DNA of 64,000 nt from Crocodylus rhombifer (GCA_038503035.1 JAVSML010020762.1:69871-133870); one strand, 5' to 3'. Shown: positions 42,997 to 57,900, counted from the stretch's first letter. The notes: generated from the letters alone by a model not told the origin. Program-made: numbers and translations.

Positions 42997-45900
42997 CTGT
43001 TAAAAGTTAAAATAATTTTAAAAAACAGCAAAGAGATCTGCGATGTGTTAGACATTAAGGGTGCATCCAGATGAGTGCACACATGCAGTATGCAACACCT
43101 GTGGCAACACAAATTGCACATGCCACACATGCAGTTGTTTGCTGCACTGCTAGTTTGTAGCACAGCAGGTTATTTTTAACCTGGGTGTCAAAAATACCCA
43201 CACCCCAAAAAAAAACAGGGTGGCGCACATGGCAGCAGTGTGCGCTGCCCAAAACCAGAGTCTGCCTGACCAGAGCCACACTCCAGCTGCCAGCCAGGCT
43301 TCATGTGCCAGATTGCCACTGCTGCAGTCCTGGGAAGGCCCCAGGAGCTCAGGTGCTGGCTCCAACCTCCCCTACCCACTAGGGGCAACTTGCCATGTGC
43401 CAGAATGCACATGCATGGGTGTTCCCCTGAGACAAGTAACAGTACAACTATGTGCCACTGCTATTTATTCCTGGGGAAATGCACGTGAGTGCTCATCTGG
43501 ATGTGCTCCAAAATAGAATTTTCCAAACTGGTTCTGTGACTTAAGTGGTAAAGAGAGCTAGTTAGTTGTGTTAGTCTGAAGTCAAGCAGAAAACAGGGTA
43601 GATTTGCACCTTATAGACTGACAAAATAAGAGATGTATAGCATAAGCTTTCATAAGCAGTGGGCCTACTTCATCAGGTGCTGTGAAGGGACGGCCATAGG
43701 ACCAAATTTTCTAAGTTATTTTATGTCCTTAACAATGTAGATAAATGCTTCTAGGAATTTTGAAAAGCACCTAACCTAGGAACCTAATTTCCATTTGAAA
43801 ATCCCAGTATTAAGAGCCAAAGTCTCATTGAAAGGTCAATTGGGTTAAGGTACATAAATTGCTTTGACACTTTTGAAAATTTTATCCATAGAAAAAACAC
43901 AACTCCATGGTTATTAAGAGCATGCAAACTCAGAGTCACATATTAATTAGGGTGAGCATAGAGTCTATGGACTTTCCAGTGTATCATGCCTTATGAGTGG
44001 GCTCAGTTACCATCACACAGGGACATGCAACAAGGTATCCAAAGGCTACTGTAGATAAAAGAGTAACGTGGAGTGTTATGAGAGATCATACAATTACTGA
44101 AAGCAGGTACAGGCATACCTCAGAGATATTGTGGGTTCGGTTCCAGACCACCGCAATAAAGCGAATATTGCAATAAAGCGAGTCACACGAATTTTTTGGT
44201 TTCCCAGTGCATATAAAAGTTATGTTTACACTATACTGTAGTCTATTAAGTGTGCAATAGCATTATGTCTAAAAAAAAATGTACATACCTTAATTAAAAA
44301 ATACTTTATTGCTAAATGCTAACCAACATCTGAGCCTTCAGCGAGTCGTAATCTTTTTGCTGGTGGAGGGTCTTGCCTCGATGTTGATGGCTGCTGACTG
44401 ATCAGGGTGGTGGTTGCTGAAGGTTGGGGTGGCACAGGCCATTGTAGGGTTATTAACTGGCCTAATTTCAATATTGTTGTGTCTCAGGGAATAGGGAGGC
44501 CCGAGGAGAGGGAGAGAGACGGGGGAATGTCCGGTCGGTGGAGCAGTCAGAACACACACAACATTTATCGATTAAGTTCTCCGTCTTATATGGGTGCAGT
44601 TCGTGGCGCCCCAAAACAATTACAATAGTAACATCAAAGATCACAGATCACCATAACAAATATAATAATAATGAAAAAGTTTGAAATATTGCAAGAATTA
44701 CCAAAATGTGACACAGAGACACGAAGTGAGCAAATGCTGTTGGAAAAATGGCGCCGATGGAAAAATGGCGCCGATAGACTTGCTCAATGCAGGGTTGCCA
44801 CAAACTTTCAATTTTGTAGAAAATGCAATACCTGTGAAGCGCAATAAAGCAAAGCGCAATAAAACGAGGTATGCCTGTAGTTTGTACTTCTGAAAGAAGA
44901 CACCCCTCACTTACAAGCAAAAGGACTTGGAAGGACATTGGGTGAGGAACCTGAAATGGGGGAAATAGAGTGTGCAGGGAGCTCTGTTTAAAGAGGTCAG
45001 CATTATTGATACAGTACATTTTCTGCAGATCTGAAATGAGATGGTGTTGCAGATACTAATTTAACTGCAGATCTCTTTCCTGCCCAACTACAACTCTGCC
45101 CTTCTATGTATAAATGCCCTCCTATGTGCTCATATGGAAAAGAGAAGTTATGCCACAGATATTCTGCATGCTCCCCCTCACCATTTCAACTCTCATTCAG
45201 GTATCTCCTCTTTGTACCCAGGCATCTCCTCTGTGCCTACCTAGAAAGAACAGTTTCACTCTCAAAATGTAAGCAATTAAATAAGAAAAGCAGATTGAGA
45301 AAGTGACACAAATAGTAATGGGATTCCAATTAAGGTTCAACTTTGGAGGAATCCAGGGAAAAATAAAAAGTAGTGTTTTCCCTCCATCATGCATGTTGAA
45401 TGGAGAGATGATCCCACATGTGTGCTGCGCCAGGGTTCTGTTCCTGCTGTCTGTGAATCTGACTGTACCTGGGCAGCTCAAATCAAATGTAACCTATAAA
45501 AAAGAATCTTTCACACTGCCTCTGCTCCCTTGTAAAACATAGTAATAGACCTAAAATAGTCATTAGATTTCACATTTTTCTGTTGAAATGTCATGCCTTT
45601 GAAGTCAGTGGGTCTGCTGTAAATTTTGAATGCTGTGACAAGATTTGCTTTTTCCATCATTACTCACCTAAGCTGCAGTGGAAGAGATAACTGTTCAGCT
45701 ATGTCAAATATTAACTAAGGAGGAACAGAATTAAATATGTGATGCTCTGTTTGGCCTAGATTTTAAAAAATATCTCCTATCTTATCCTTGCATCTATTTA
45801 ATACCGCAGCAGAAGCATCCTGCCAGCTTACCTCACTAAGAAAAAACATTGCAGAGTAGAAAGCAGCCATGAGCCTAGATTTAAAGTTCTGTGAAATGCT

Positions 45901-48900
45901 AATGCTGTTCTAGATCCCAGGCCAAAATTTTACTCTTATTTACATCCCATTGACTTATATGAGAGTGCACAGGAATAGCTGAGGGAAGAATAGGGTGCAT
46001 CTTCTCTAATGTCATAGTCAAGGACTATCATGTTAATAGTATCAGAAGGAGAACACTACAGAACTTGTAACCACTAAAGGGCAACATGTATAATATACAC
46101 TGTGTGCGGTCATTGAGGTGCATAGCCTCAGGACTGAAAAAAAGACTACACACCTACTCAGGAGTATAACAGGGCAGCTCCACATCCTGGGCAACTCTAG
46201 GACATGAGGTAGTGATACCTGCCACACTGCCTGTAGTGATGATGAAAGTACCTATTTTTGTTCCCCTTCATCCCTAGGCAGCAGCCAGGGCTGTACCCCC
46301 ATCTCCCACTTTCAGTTACACTACCGTGCCTGCTCAGATTTTATACATACCTAAATTCAGTAGAAAAAAATGCTCAATAAACAGACAGATCTGTGCTGCT
46401 TGCAGATCCACAACTGACTAGGCCCCCTCATTCTCCCAATTTCTAATAGTTTCAGGGCTGTTGGTAGAAGCCATGAAAATAAGAGGAACTAGTCAGTTCG
46501 GGGGCTGGGCTCCTAGTGACACTGACCTGATCACCCTGTATATTTAACTAACACTATTATTTACAGTGCTGCTAGTCCTGTGACAGTAGCAAATCTAAAA
46601 CTGACTAGCTTTAATTTTCAAGGCCACTCATAGCAGCCTTTAAATGCCTTACAAATGAGAGAGAACAGCCATGAAACCGGCTCCTGTCTTTTTCCAGGCT
46701 TCTAGCAGCAACCTTTCACAACTACTTCCCCTTCACTATCACTTGTCCAGTTAAAGGAAATACAATTATTTGCAAACCAAGCAGGCAGTTAACCAAAATA
46801 CAATTAAGCTTAGTATAAAGTGTGGGGTGAAAGATGCTATGCATTTGAACAGTTATGCACTTTACTGATACACAGACAACCAGAGTGGGTTACAATGTAA
46901 GAAACAAACAGCACAGTGGAACTGGCACTGTGTTATGTAGTTAAGTAAATGATGCGCTTATCCAGCATGCATATAAATAGGGGACCCCTTGAGTTCACAT
47001 ATTTTCCTGTACTGACCACCCATGTCATTTAAACAGTGTAGGGAATCAACTGTGGCTAGGCTATCATGTACTCCACATATAGGGGGGTGTAGAGGTTATA
47101 GACAGAGGGAGTGATCACCGTCTAGACTAGGGGTGGCCAACCTGCAGCACAAGTACCACAAGTGTCACAGGTAACTTTTGTGTGGCACACAACAGATCAG
47201 GGAAGGGACAGGCAACACAGATCAGGCAGGAAGCAGAAAGCAGAGCAGCAGATTAAGTAGGGCAGGGGTGGGCAAAATGCAGCCCTCAGGCTGCATGTGG
47301 CCTGCCAGGCCAGTCTATCCAGCCCATGGGGCCCCTACAAAATTTAGAAAATTAATATTTATCTGCCGCGGCTGCCTGTCATGCGGCCCTCAATGGCTTG
47401 CCAAAACTCAGTGAAGTAAGGCAAGGGGATCAGAGTGGCCCTTGGAGAGGGCTAATTTGTGGCACACCTGCCAAAAAAGGTCTAGACTGTGCTCTCAACA
47501 GCTTAGTCAGTACCTCAGAGCTAGCATGGAAAGGGAAGCCTCAAGTTTTGCTTCTCAGAGCCCCAGTTCCCAGCTTAATCCTGCAGGACAGCTGCAGTCT
47601 GTTGCTTTCTTATGCTGGATTGTAAATTTAGAGTCTAGCTGTTAATTATTAATTATTACTGTCAATTAAAAACCCATATTTTAAGCAAACCAATTCAATT
47701 ACTGTGTTACTAATCAAGCAAAAGGTAGGGCAAGGTAGCCTCATGGGGATAAACTGGCTTTACAGCATGATCTTTAGCATCTTAAACTGCTCGATTGTTC
47801 AGAGAGTTTTCAGTAGTCAGACTTGTCTCCACCATTTGTGCTGCTTGTTTATGTTTGCACTTTCCCCAGCTTGAACAAAGAGAGTCACATAAGTCATGCT
47901 TACAATCTACACCCCTGCTTTCATCTTATATTTTGTTTCTCACTTCAGAGTCCTTGGTTTCAATCACATGAAGTTGATGATTATTAAAGTTAAGCCAAGT
48001 GGAGCTAGCTGGAGCATGTTTGTCTATTATGTTACTAACTGTCTTGACAAGGATGGCACTTTAAACAAAGAAATATTAATCAATTAAAATAACTGTTACT
48101 ATTGGAATTAAAAAAACTCACTGAAAAACTTTAATTGGTTTTGGATATAATAAAATCCTGATTTTACAAAATTGAATTTGAAATCAGAATTTTTTCTAAT
48201 GGCCTCCCCTTAACTGTTTAGATGCAGATGTTGATCTTTTTATGTTGGGATTTCAGGGATGTAGCTGATTACTGTGTGCTTTTGCCTATACTAGAGCTAC
48301 ATTAATTTTAATAGAAAAAATCATTAAACTAGTAAAAATCATGAAAATAACTCAAAAATTTCAGATGTGACATGAAAACAATGGTAAAATTAATGTAGCA
48401 AAAATGTGTTGGAAAATATACCACGTAATTCACAAACAATTGAAGGCACACGTGTTTCTGTTTCTATAGAAATTGTCTCTGGAATATTCACAGGCGTTAT
48501 GGGATTTTATTCAAAACTAGTCACAAGCTCCTATGCTATGAATATTAATCTGATAATGTTGAAAGCCAAAAGCATCATGACATTATCAAAAGAAAGCATA
48601 CTGAAATATCCTAAATTTATTAAAATTAGCTTTATATCATTATGAGCTAAGCAAGCTCATCAGAGAATGTATCCTACTATGTAATGAGCCAAATTATGGC
48701 TCTTTGAGGCAATGAAGAGCTGAACAGAATGAGAAGAAATGCATCTGTCTGAGCAATGTGGCAGAAAGTATGTTTCTAATTGGGTTCATCTAAACAAATA
48801 GTACAGTTATACTAATAGAATTCCTATTATGGGTGCTCTAATTCCAGAGTAGTTTATACTAGTATAATTTCTCATATAAATAAAGCCATATAAGGTATAG

Positions 48901-51900
48901 TGACTCCAGGGCCTCAATAGTAGGTTGCAGTGAGCTGTAGCTCTTACAAAACCATTTAAAAATATTGTCTTCAGTCCCTATAAATTGTACTTCTGGTGAT
49001 TGGGAGCACTGTGCCCAAATCAGACATGCCACTGTAGGAGGAAGCAGCAATTCTATTGCTTATGGAAATGCTCAGTGTCTGCATACTAAATGTAAACAGT
49101 TAAGTCTTTTATACCAAAGTATAGCTACTTCCTGCATGGAAGAAAGACCATCCTGTGCTCTCTTCCTTTTCCAGTGAATACATTCAGTCAAGGACAATCA
49201 CAATTTCATAGATTTCATGGATTTTTTGACCCACAGTCATTTGGAAATCATGCCTTGCAGGGAACGAGTATAAAAAGTAATACTAGCATGCAAACCAAGG
49301 GACAGAAAATCTTATCTTCTGCAGCCTTCTCATAGTTTATATATTATTTAGATTCACAGAACAGGTGTGATATATCTCCAGGGTCCTTTAAGTCTCCTCT
49401 CTCCACATATGCAATTATTTGTAGTACAATGGAAACAGTTATTACATTGGAGAGCAGGGCTTTTAATCCCACCCCAGAGAATGTATTATACATGTTTTTC
49501 CTAGCCTCCTCTGACTACCAACCTTAATTATCTGATTCATGGGCATAGGAAGACTGAAAATTTAGGACTAGTGTACAAGAAGGTGAAAGACTATAATTTA
49601 CCAGTTGGTGGTAAAATAAGCCCAGATATTTGTAGAACTATACCCATACTAAACCAAACAATTCCTGTGCCTATGGATACAACGTTGTGACACATAGTAT
49701 AAATCATTCTCCAGAGTAAAAGATTACACTTTTGCCTCATCGTACCTGAACTCAGAATAACCTTTTATTTGTATCTACTCATCTTTTCCTAGATGAGAGA
49801 TACTGTCATGTTCTCTCTGATCTACAGCTTGGTTTTTCTCACCCTAACTCTTCTGGGAAAGATATATTGTCTTCAAAGTGTCTCAATGTTTCCTTTCTAG
49901 GCTCTGAATTATATGCTAATAGTATTGAAAATGTTTTTGAGTACTGTGTGGAGAGGCTACCACCAGCTACTTACAATCAATCCATCATCAAGATGGTAGA
50001 TCTTAAACCCAGTATTTATGGGAAGCCTTATTTCTTTCTGCATGGTCTTGATTCTACTCAGAATTACACTGTTGTAACCCAGGAGTAACTGAATTGACAT
50101 CAGTGGTGGTGTGAAAACAGTAAAAATCAAACGAGAACTAGAGTCATTGTATTTGAAACACAGTTCAAGCAAGCAAGCAGCTTTTTCAGTCAACTGGATA
50201 GCTTGAAGTGGGAAGAGTATAAAAGAAAAAAGAACACACCAATATCACATTCTTTCTTCTTCAACATAGTAAAGCTATCCTGGGATTTTCAGAAAACTCC
50301 ACCATCAAAAAAGCCTGTAGACATACAATACTAAACAATGCCATTGTGAGCATGGTGATAAAACAGGAATGTTATTAGTGGGGGCTGCTAAAGACAAAAG
50401 ATGGCAGAGACAGATTATTTCTTGAGGGATAAAAATAATGAGCTCATAAATACATCTTCTGAAGCTAGGCAGCTCTCTAAAATTTAGGAGTATAAATTGT
50501 ATTCCCAGGACAGCTCAGGCAGACAGGCAGCTATTGACTCTTTTCTGGGTAAGATTGAAATGCCACAAGTTACTAGGTTGTAGAGAGAAATTATTGAGTC
50601 TCTTGTAGCTCCTGAAGAAATTGCCAAGACAAGGCCGTTGCTATTATACTAAATGAACAGTGAAGTGCCCAAGCCTGGACAGGTTAAAAACATTTTTTCC
50701 ATTTGCTGGCTTTGTAATTATATTTTTGCCATTTAAAACCTATTATAGAGGAACCCTGTTCATGTTAATCTATAAAAAGATAAAGTCTCTTTCTTGAAAC
50801 CAAATTATGTGGCATTTATTAAAGGGTACATACTATTTCAGTAGTATCAATATTACTCAGAAACAAAGGTAGCAATTTCCTTTCATGCAGAATATATTTT
50901 GACCAAGTTTAATGACGTTAGCAGTTTGATACTTTGCAGTATGTTGAAACATACAACATGGTTTATCTGTGCTAATAATAATACATTTTCAAAAGGTCAA
51001 ATCCTGATTCTTCACAGAAACCATAAAAATTGGCTTTGTGCTGGTAAAAGAAAAGGAATTGTTCCATTTCACCCAGCTGCAAAATGCCAGCAGAACCGTA
51101 CACTATTGCTGTATCTACAGCACAACCATATAGCTGCTACAGCTGTATCTCTACTCCCTCCTCTGATGTGGGAGTCTGTCAAAAAAGGCTGGCATAGTCT
51201 GGGATCTGCTGGCTATATTACATCAAAAACCAGACCACTTAGTCTGCCCAAGTCCTATGTGGAACTTAATGTGTGACAAGGCCCAAAAATGAGAAGAGGG
51301 AAGACCAAATTTAAAAAGCTGTGAGAAGCACATTCCCTTAGCATACGTAAGTCTTTCAATCACTTTGGTTATACATTTCTTAGTTATGATATAAATGATT
51401 TTCAGTAAGAAAAATAAGAGAAAGCCAAATTCATCTGTGATCAAAGTAAATTTGGGATTAACCTGAGCAGCAGTGCTTGATGCAAGGGATATTTGACACG
51501 TATTGAACAATTCCCTATTCAATGGCACAGAAAGGAAGTAAACACACCATGTGGCCTGGCCACTGACACGTGGGAAAAAAAACCCAACACTTTACCAAAT
51601 GAGGAAGCATGTTAGTTCAACCTGGCTCCCCAGCGTCTCAATCGATTGGGTGCTTCATCAGGGCTTTTTGGCACTTTTATCTAATAGCTGTTTCAATCGG
51701 CTATTAAATAAAAGCACCAAAAAGCCCTGCTGAAGTGTGCAATCTATACAGATGTTGGGCAAGCTGGGTCAAACTAACATGATGCCTCTTCTGTGCATGC
51801 ATTGCACTCAGTGTGGGGGCATGCCAAGCTGAAAGTAAAGTACATCTGTAAGCAGCCAAAAAAGATGTCCCCTGCAGTAAATCACTAGTTTGAGGATCCA

Positions 51901-54900
51901 GGACTCTTCTGAAGACTCCTGAAACCTCTAGTTCATCTTTATTTGTGCTGAACAGAGGACAGAGTGCTTCTCAGTCATGTTGCTTTTTTACAGAGGACAT
52001 CCTCAGAACTGAATGCCCACTATACTTTTGCCTTTTAATATCATGTTGTAACATTAGATGCCTAATTTGCCCATTCATACACATTCCTCTGTGTCTGATT
52101 TAATAATATACACTGTTCTGACTCTAGATTTAAATACTATCACAGTCCTCACACACAAAATCCTAAAACTGCTGTGCTAGAAAGTTCAAGTGCCAATGAG
52201 AAGGTAGTTATGGTTCCCTTTTCTCTGCTTCTGAAATAACACTTTGAAAGGCCCCTGTCTGTAAGAGCATTTGCCCAGACTGGTTCCTATACTCCCTTCA
52301 CAATTTACTCCCACACATGAAACAGTTCTTCCACTTCCATGCCTGAACCAGCTCCTGTTCTTTGGGTGGGTGGTAGCAATATTATTTTCATTCCACAAAC
52401 CAGGTCCCTACCTAGGCATATATAGTTCCTCAACTCCCAATAAGATTACACTAGGCAGGTTTGCAGTTCAGTATCAATACATGTAATATAATAAACAGCA
52501 AAAGCAATACTGGAAAATAGCACATCTTGGAAAGACCTAAAGGAAGAAGTAGAACAACATTCAAGATAACTGTCCAGTGTGGTTGCTAAAAAACATTATT
52601 GCTTTCCTTTGATGTGCTTCTGTATGTGGTGGCATGTATTTCAGTTGCCCATAGTTTCAGAAGGAACTACTAATCTGGCAAAAGTAGATAATGAGGTAAC
52701 ATTCTAGGACTGAAATATATTAAAAGAGACTGAAATAGATAAATACTGTCTAGGAAAGAGAGAATTCAGGATGAGCATGATTGCTATCTGTTAAGCAATA
52801 TACATCAATAGAGAGAAAGGGAATTAGCCATGTTAGTCAGAAGTCAGACAGAAGGCAGGGCAGGGTGCCAATTTAAAGGATGGTGTCACACGTTCAACTT
52901 AATACTTACTAAGTGCAGTGAAAACATGAGCAAGCATGTTCAAACAGCTTAATACATGTTAAGTGCCACTGGGCACTGCAAATTTGCTCTCTTTCAGGTA
53001 AGGATTATCTAACATATTAACTTAATGCGTACTAACTTCAGTACATCACAACAGTCCAGTGATTTGCAACCATTGCAAGTGAATGTGTGCCTATACCTAG
53101 AGACTAATCAGAGGCATAACCTATAAAAGTATATGGACTCCAAGGTGCCACCCTGCCTTCTGTGTATGTAGTTTCAGAAGATGGAAGAACAAGAATTGGT
53201 TTGAAACAAAGGAAAGAAGTATTTAAGCTAGACAGATTTTAGGAAAGTATTAAGAGCAATGGACACATATAAGCTAGACAGATTTTAGGAGAATATTCAA
53301 AGAAATGGGCCCATTCTCCCTGCCTCTATTGAAACTAATGGCAAAAATCTCATGGACTTCAACAAACATAGCTAGATAATGGAGTAAATGAACAAGCTTG
53401 AGGGTCATGGCCTCACCCTTGCTGAGCTGCTATATTGGAGTGGAAATGAAATTGGGCACTGTACAATAACTAATTGTAAACATGCATAGAACCAGACAGG
53501 ATTACTTACAGGGTCTGTCAGGGCCTCTCCATGTGTCAGAATTTATTTTGGTAGTTTGCTTTTGTATTACTCACCTGAAAGGAGCCGAATGCCATTAGTA
53601 GCTGTAGATTCTCCTGGGTGGTTATATTCTTCTTTTTGTAGGATAACAGAAGCCATTCTTGCACTTTTGCTATCTGGTTTAAACAAAATTAGTTGTTATC
53701 TAATATAAATATTTTTGTTGTTAGAGAGAAAATTGGTAACAACCCCTGCAGTTAGCTTGCCTAATGCCTTTTAATTTTAAAGAATTCCCATGACCTTTTT
53801 TTGAGCTTTAATACCTCCATTGTTTACAACAAGCCTTTGAAATCTGGCCCAGGGACTTGAATTCTCCAATTAAATTCTATTCAGGTTGCCTTTGGAAAGG
53901 CAAACCTTTTTCCCTTCTCTGCTCTGTGCAGAGGTGGAAATGGTGGCCACCTGGCAAAATAACTGAACGTGAGCCTTCTAATCCAGGGGTGGGCAAAATG
54001 CGGCCCGTGGGCTGAATGCAGCCCGCTAGGCCATTCTATCCAACCCACAGAGCCAATAAAACATTTAGAAAATGAATATTTATCTGCCCCGGCTGCCTGT
54101 CATGCAGCCCTTGATGGCTTGCCAAAATTCAGTAAGCGTCCCTCTCCCCAAAATAATTGCCCACCCCTGTTCTAATCTAAGGTTAGGCCCACACAACTGC
54201 CCAAGCAGCTAGTAGCAGCCTATGCTGGGAGTCCAGGGAGCAGCTAACCTCTCTGGAGTGGGGGGACAAAGACTCCAACAGTCCTTCATTTGAACCTGTC
54301 TCTTTTTCTGGGACTGCAATATTGGAAACAAGCACCCATCCAGCTCCAAAAAAGATATGATGAAAGATGAGCTTGGGTCTGGACCCAACACCTGACTTCC
54401 ACACTCATTCATCCACACCAGGCCAGGAGGACAAAAGCATACTTTAGGTCAAGAGTGGCCAGTCTGGGGCACACAGGCCACAGGTGGCACAGACAGCCTC
54501 TGCATGTGGCAGATTGGGAAGACAGCAAGCAGCACAGTGGCAGAGAGGGAAGGGAGCAGACAGCATAGCAGGGGATGGGAATCAAAATGGCATGCAGGGA
54601 GATGTGGGGCTTAATTTGTGGCATGCCTGCCAAAAAGGTTGCTTCCCCACTGCTCTAGCTATCAATTAATATTTTTAGTCCTATAGTAAGATGCTGCAAT
54701 ATAATGCTGGGTGGCAATGCTGAAAGATCAGAGTTCAACCATACCAATGACATGCTCCAGGGTAAAGGGATGTTTCAGGTCTACATAACAAAATGTTGTT
54801 AACTTCCTTTCCTTTAAAATAAATTGCAATTTAAAATAAACCCTGTTAAAGAATGTTAAGTTACAAAGTCACCTTTAGACGTTAGGAAATGCTACAGTGC

Positions 54901-57900
54901 ATAAGACTGTTTATTTACTCTAAAAATGGTAAAGTGTCTAGACTAGAGAGTAAGGCCTGGAATAGCCATCTGGTTAAGGCAGAAGACTGCTCACTAGGCT
55001 TTCTTCTAACCCTGACTTTGTTCCAGGGTTCCTATGTATGCTACCAGCCCTAAAGTCTGCATTTTGTCAGGAATCTGCTAACTGTCTGCTTCATTTTCTG
55101 TATGGTCTGATCTGCTGAAGTCCTGAGCACTCATAGCAACAGCAACTACCATCAATGGCAGCTGTGGATGTTCAGCACTGCTGGCAAGAGGACTCTGTCA
55201 TATGAAGAAATGAGAGGAAAGTTGAGGGCTCAAGGTCCTGATTTCTAATGTGGCGTTGCCCCTGATTCATTTGCTAAGTCTCTGTCTCAGTGTTCCTATC
55301 TTTAGAAATGGTAACACTAGTAGCTGCACATATGAAGACAAATTCATTAATGTTTGTGAGGCACCCAGATGCTACAGTGGGAAGTGCCCTAGAAAAGCCC
55401 CAAGGAAATTTAAGATAGCTGTATTTGATGTAGGCTTTGGGTGGTGTGTAATAATTAAGATAAAAGCCACGAACTGAATTAGGACAATAATTCTGAACAG
55501 TTGCTTCAGTCCCTTAGTGCAACCCAGCCTATGCCCTAAGTAGGCTGTGATAATGTCATTGAAGACTATATCACAAAATATTTACATAAGTCAGAGGCAA
55601 CCATAAATGTGGTATTTTCTAACATGTGTGCACTTGATTTTGCAACTTCAACATGCTTTTAATGTAGGTAGTTCCAGTAATGTAACTAAAGCAGGGCAAC
55701 CAAAGCAACAGCTCCAGGTGCCAACTTTGGGGTGACGGGAATGCAGAAAAATAACAGCCGCTACTGCCTCTGGCTAGCTATATCACCAGCACCCAGGCAC
55801 CAAGCAACCCAGTTAACCCTCTTGGTTGTTGATGTAATATGATGTTCTATAAGTATAACTAATCAAAACAAGTTCCTCAGAAATAAAAACTATATTCTAG
55901 AGGCAAAGCAGTAATGAGAGGCTTAAAAAAATTGTTCCTGATTATATCCAGAACAAAATCTGAAAAACTCATAGTTAGTGAGGGAATTGATCTGTTTAAG
56001 AATAAATACAAAATATTGTTAAACTACCAAAGAAGCTTGTGGAGGGTTCTATATTAAAAAATAGTAGGTTATGATTCAAATGATATAAAATTTACTCTTA
56101 TGTCTTTAAGCATATATATATGCCTTACATTTATGAATAAAAATATAGAAAACTAAACTAAATGGTTTAATAGCTTTGGTTTACCTGCTAAGACCTGAGT
56201 TCATGTGAGGCTTTTTTACAAAAAAGACAGGACCTGACTCAGGTTCCAGCAAGAAATCAAAAAATAAAGTAATTTACAAATGGTCTGGTTGAAAGTATAT
56301 TCCTTTGGAATGTATTATATCACCCATGTCCTTTGCTACAGATTTAGCATCTTAAACAACTGTTGGGTTTATTCATTTAAAAAAAATCTTTCCATTTGCC
56401 TTTAAATAGAAACATTTTCCAGGCATGCTCTTTTCCTCCTGTTCAGTCATGACTACAATTAGACTTCTAGGCTAGGGACAGACATTACATATAAACCAGT
56501 GATTGGAGTGATTGGAAACTGGTTTAAACCTGTAACAGAAGTTCAGTTCACACAGACTGGTTTCAAAATGGCCAAACCAGCTTAAGATAGACCTGGACGG
56601 ATGTAGTATCAGACTTAACTGATTTAAGTTGAAACAATCTTTTGAAGTTCTGTTCCAGATCCCCTCCTGACCAAAGGTAGGTCTCAGTCCTCTGGCATCC
56701 CAGCATGCATTGTAGCCCCCCACTAACCCCTCCCCTTACAGATCCTGCAGGCTAGCCTTCACCCCAGCGTGTTTGCTCCAGCAGTCCAGCAGCCCTACCC
56801 CTGGCTCTCATAGAGCTGAGGCAGCCGCCCCAGCCCCACCAGCAGCAGCACAGGAGTGGGCACCCCAGCCCACAGTGGGGAGGTGGGGGGAAGGCCACTG
56901 AGGTAGGGGCTGTTTCCCACCTCCAGCACAGCTCCACTGGGCTGCGAATGCCCCAGCCCCACCCTCTCACCAGCCCCCCACTGGTCAGCCATGGGGGGAT
57001 GGGTAGGGATGGGGAATGGACTTCCCCCCACCCACTGTGCAAACACTAGCTGTGGGGCAGGGTGGAGGGGGGGATCACCCTGCCACTTCCCCCCCACAGC
57101 TGAAGGGGGGAGGCAGGAGGCTGATGAGGGGGCAGGGCTGGGGTGTTTGTTGCCTGGTGAGCTGGGAGGCATGTGCAGAAGTTCCCTATCTTCTGGGCTC
57201 GGCCAGTGTGGGCATCTGCCTGCCTTGGCCAACTGAGGAGTGAACAAGTATTCTGTTCATTAACAGTCCAATCTACACAGCTTAGAGAAAGCTGCATAGA
57301 TTGAATTAATTCCACCTCAGGCTTTTTGACTGTCTGTGCTTAGCCCTAGAGTGTTCCTTTATTATGGAAATAGCTGGCAATACAGAGTTATGGTGACTGA
57401 AGGCACGTATTTATATTATCATTATTTTGTTATTCGCATGGCCAAATTCTGGCTTGGCTCAGCTCTGGAGTACTAAGAGAGCGCCGAGCTATCAGACAGC
57501 AAATGAGTCCTGATATTCTAGTCATTATGCCAGCTGTGGGCAGGTGCTGACCAAAGATATCAGGGAAAACTGTGTAAAGAAGCAAGCTCAGAAACACTCC
57601 TTACATGTTGTGATCCACTCACTTCTTATTTCTAGGTTCTGATAGTTGCACAGAAAAAAGAAAGGTGGCTGGATATTATGTTGGCTACTCAGAACCCTAG
57701 TTTGCAATGGAGTGAAAGGTCTATATCTGGCTTCCTCCTGTGCAAGTTGTTAGAGGGAAGGAGATCCTGGTACTGCTGCTATCATAAATGAACACACAAG
57801 GGAGCATCCAAAATGTAGCCCATCATATTGACGATACTTTTTAGAAGGAATTGTTTTGGTCTGTGGACTGGGACAAATTATTTTGTAGGAAAATAAGTGC

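Noticed and set aside
44648..45019. Open frame of 123 codons across the Tigger-like right end
   Set aside because: Starts outside and ends inside a non-coding transposon terminus, with no transposase motif.
49867..50088. Open frame of 73 codons with Cys and aromatic residues
   Set aside because: Opposite strand to TMEM156, no family resemblance, weak splice context; likely chance.
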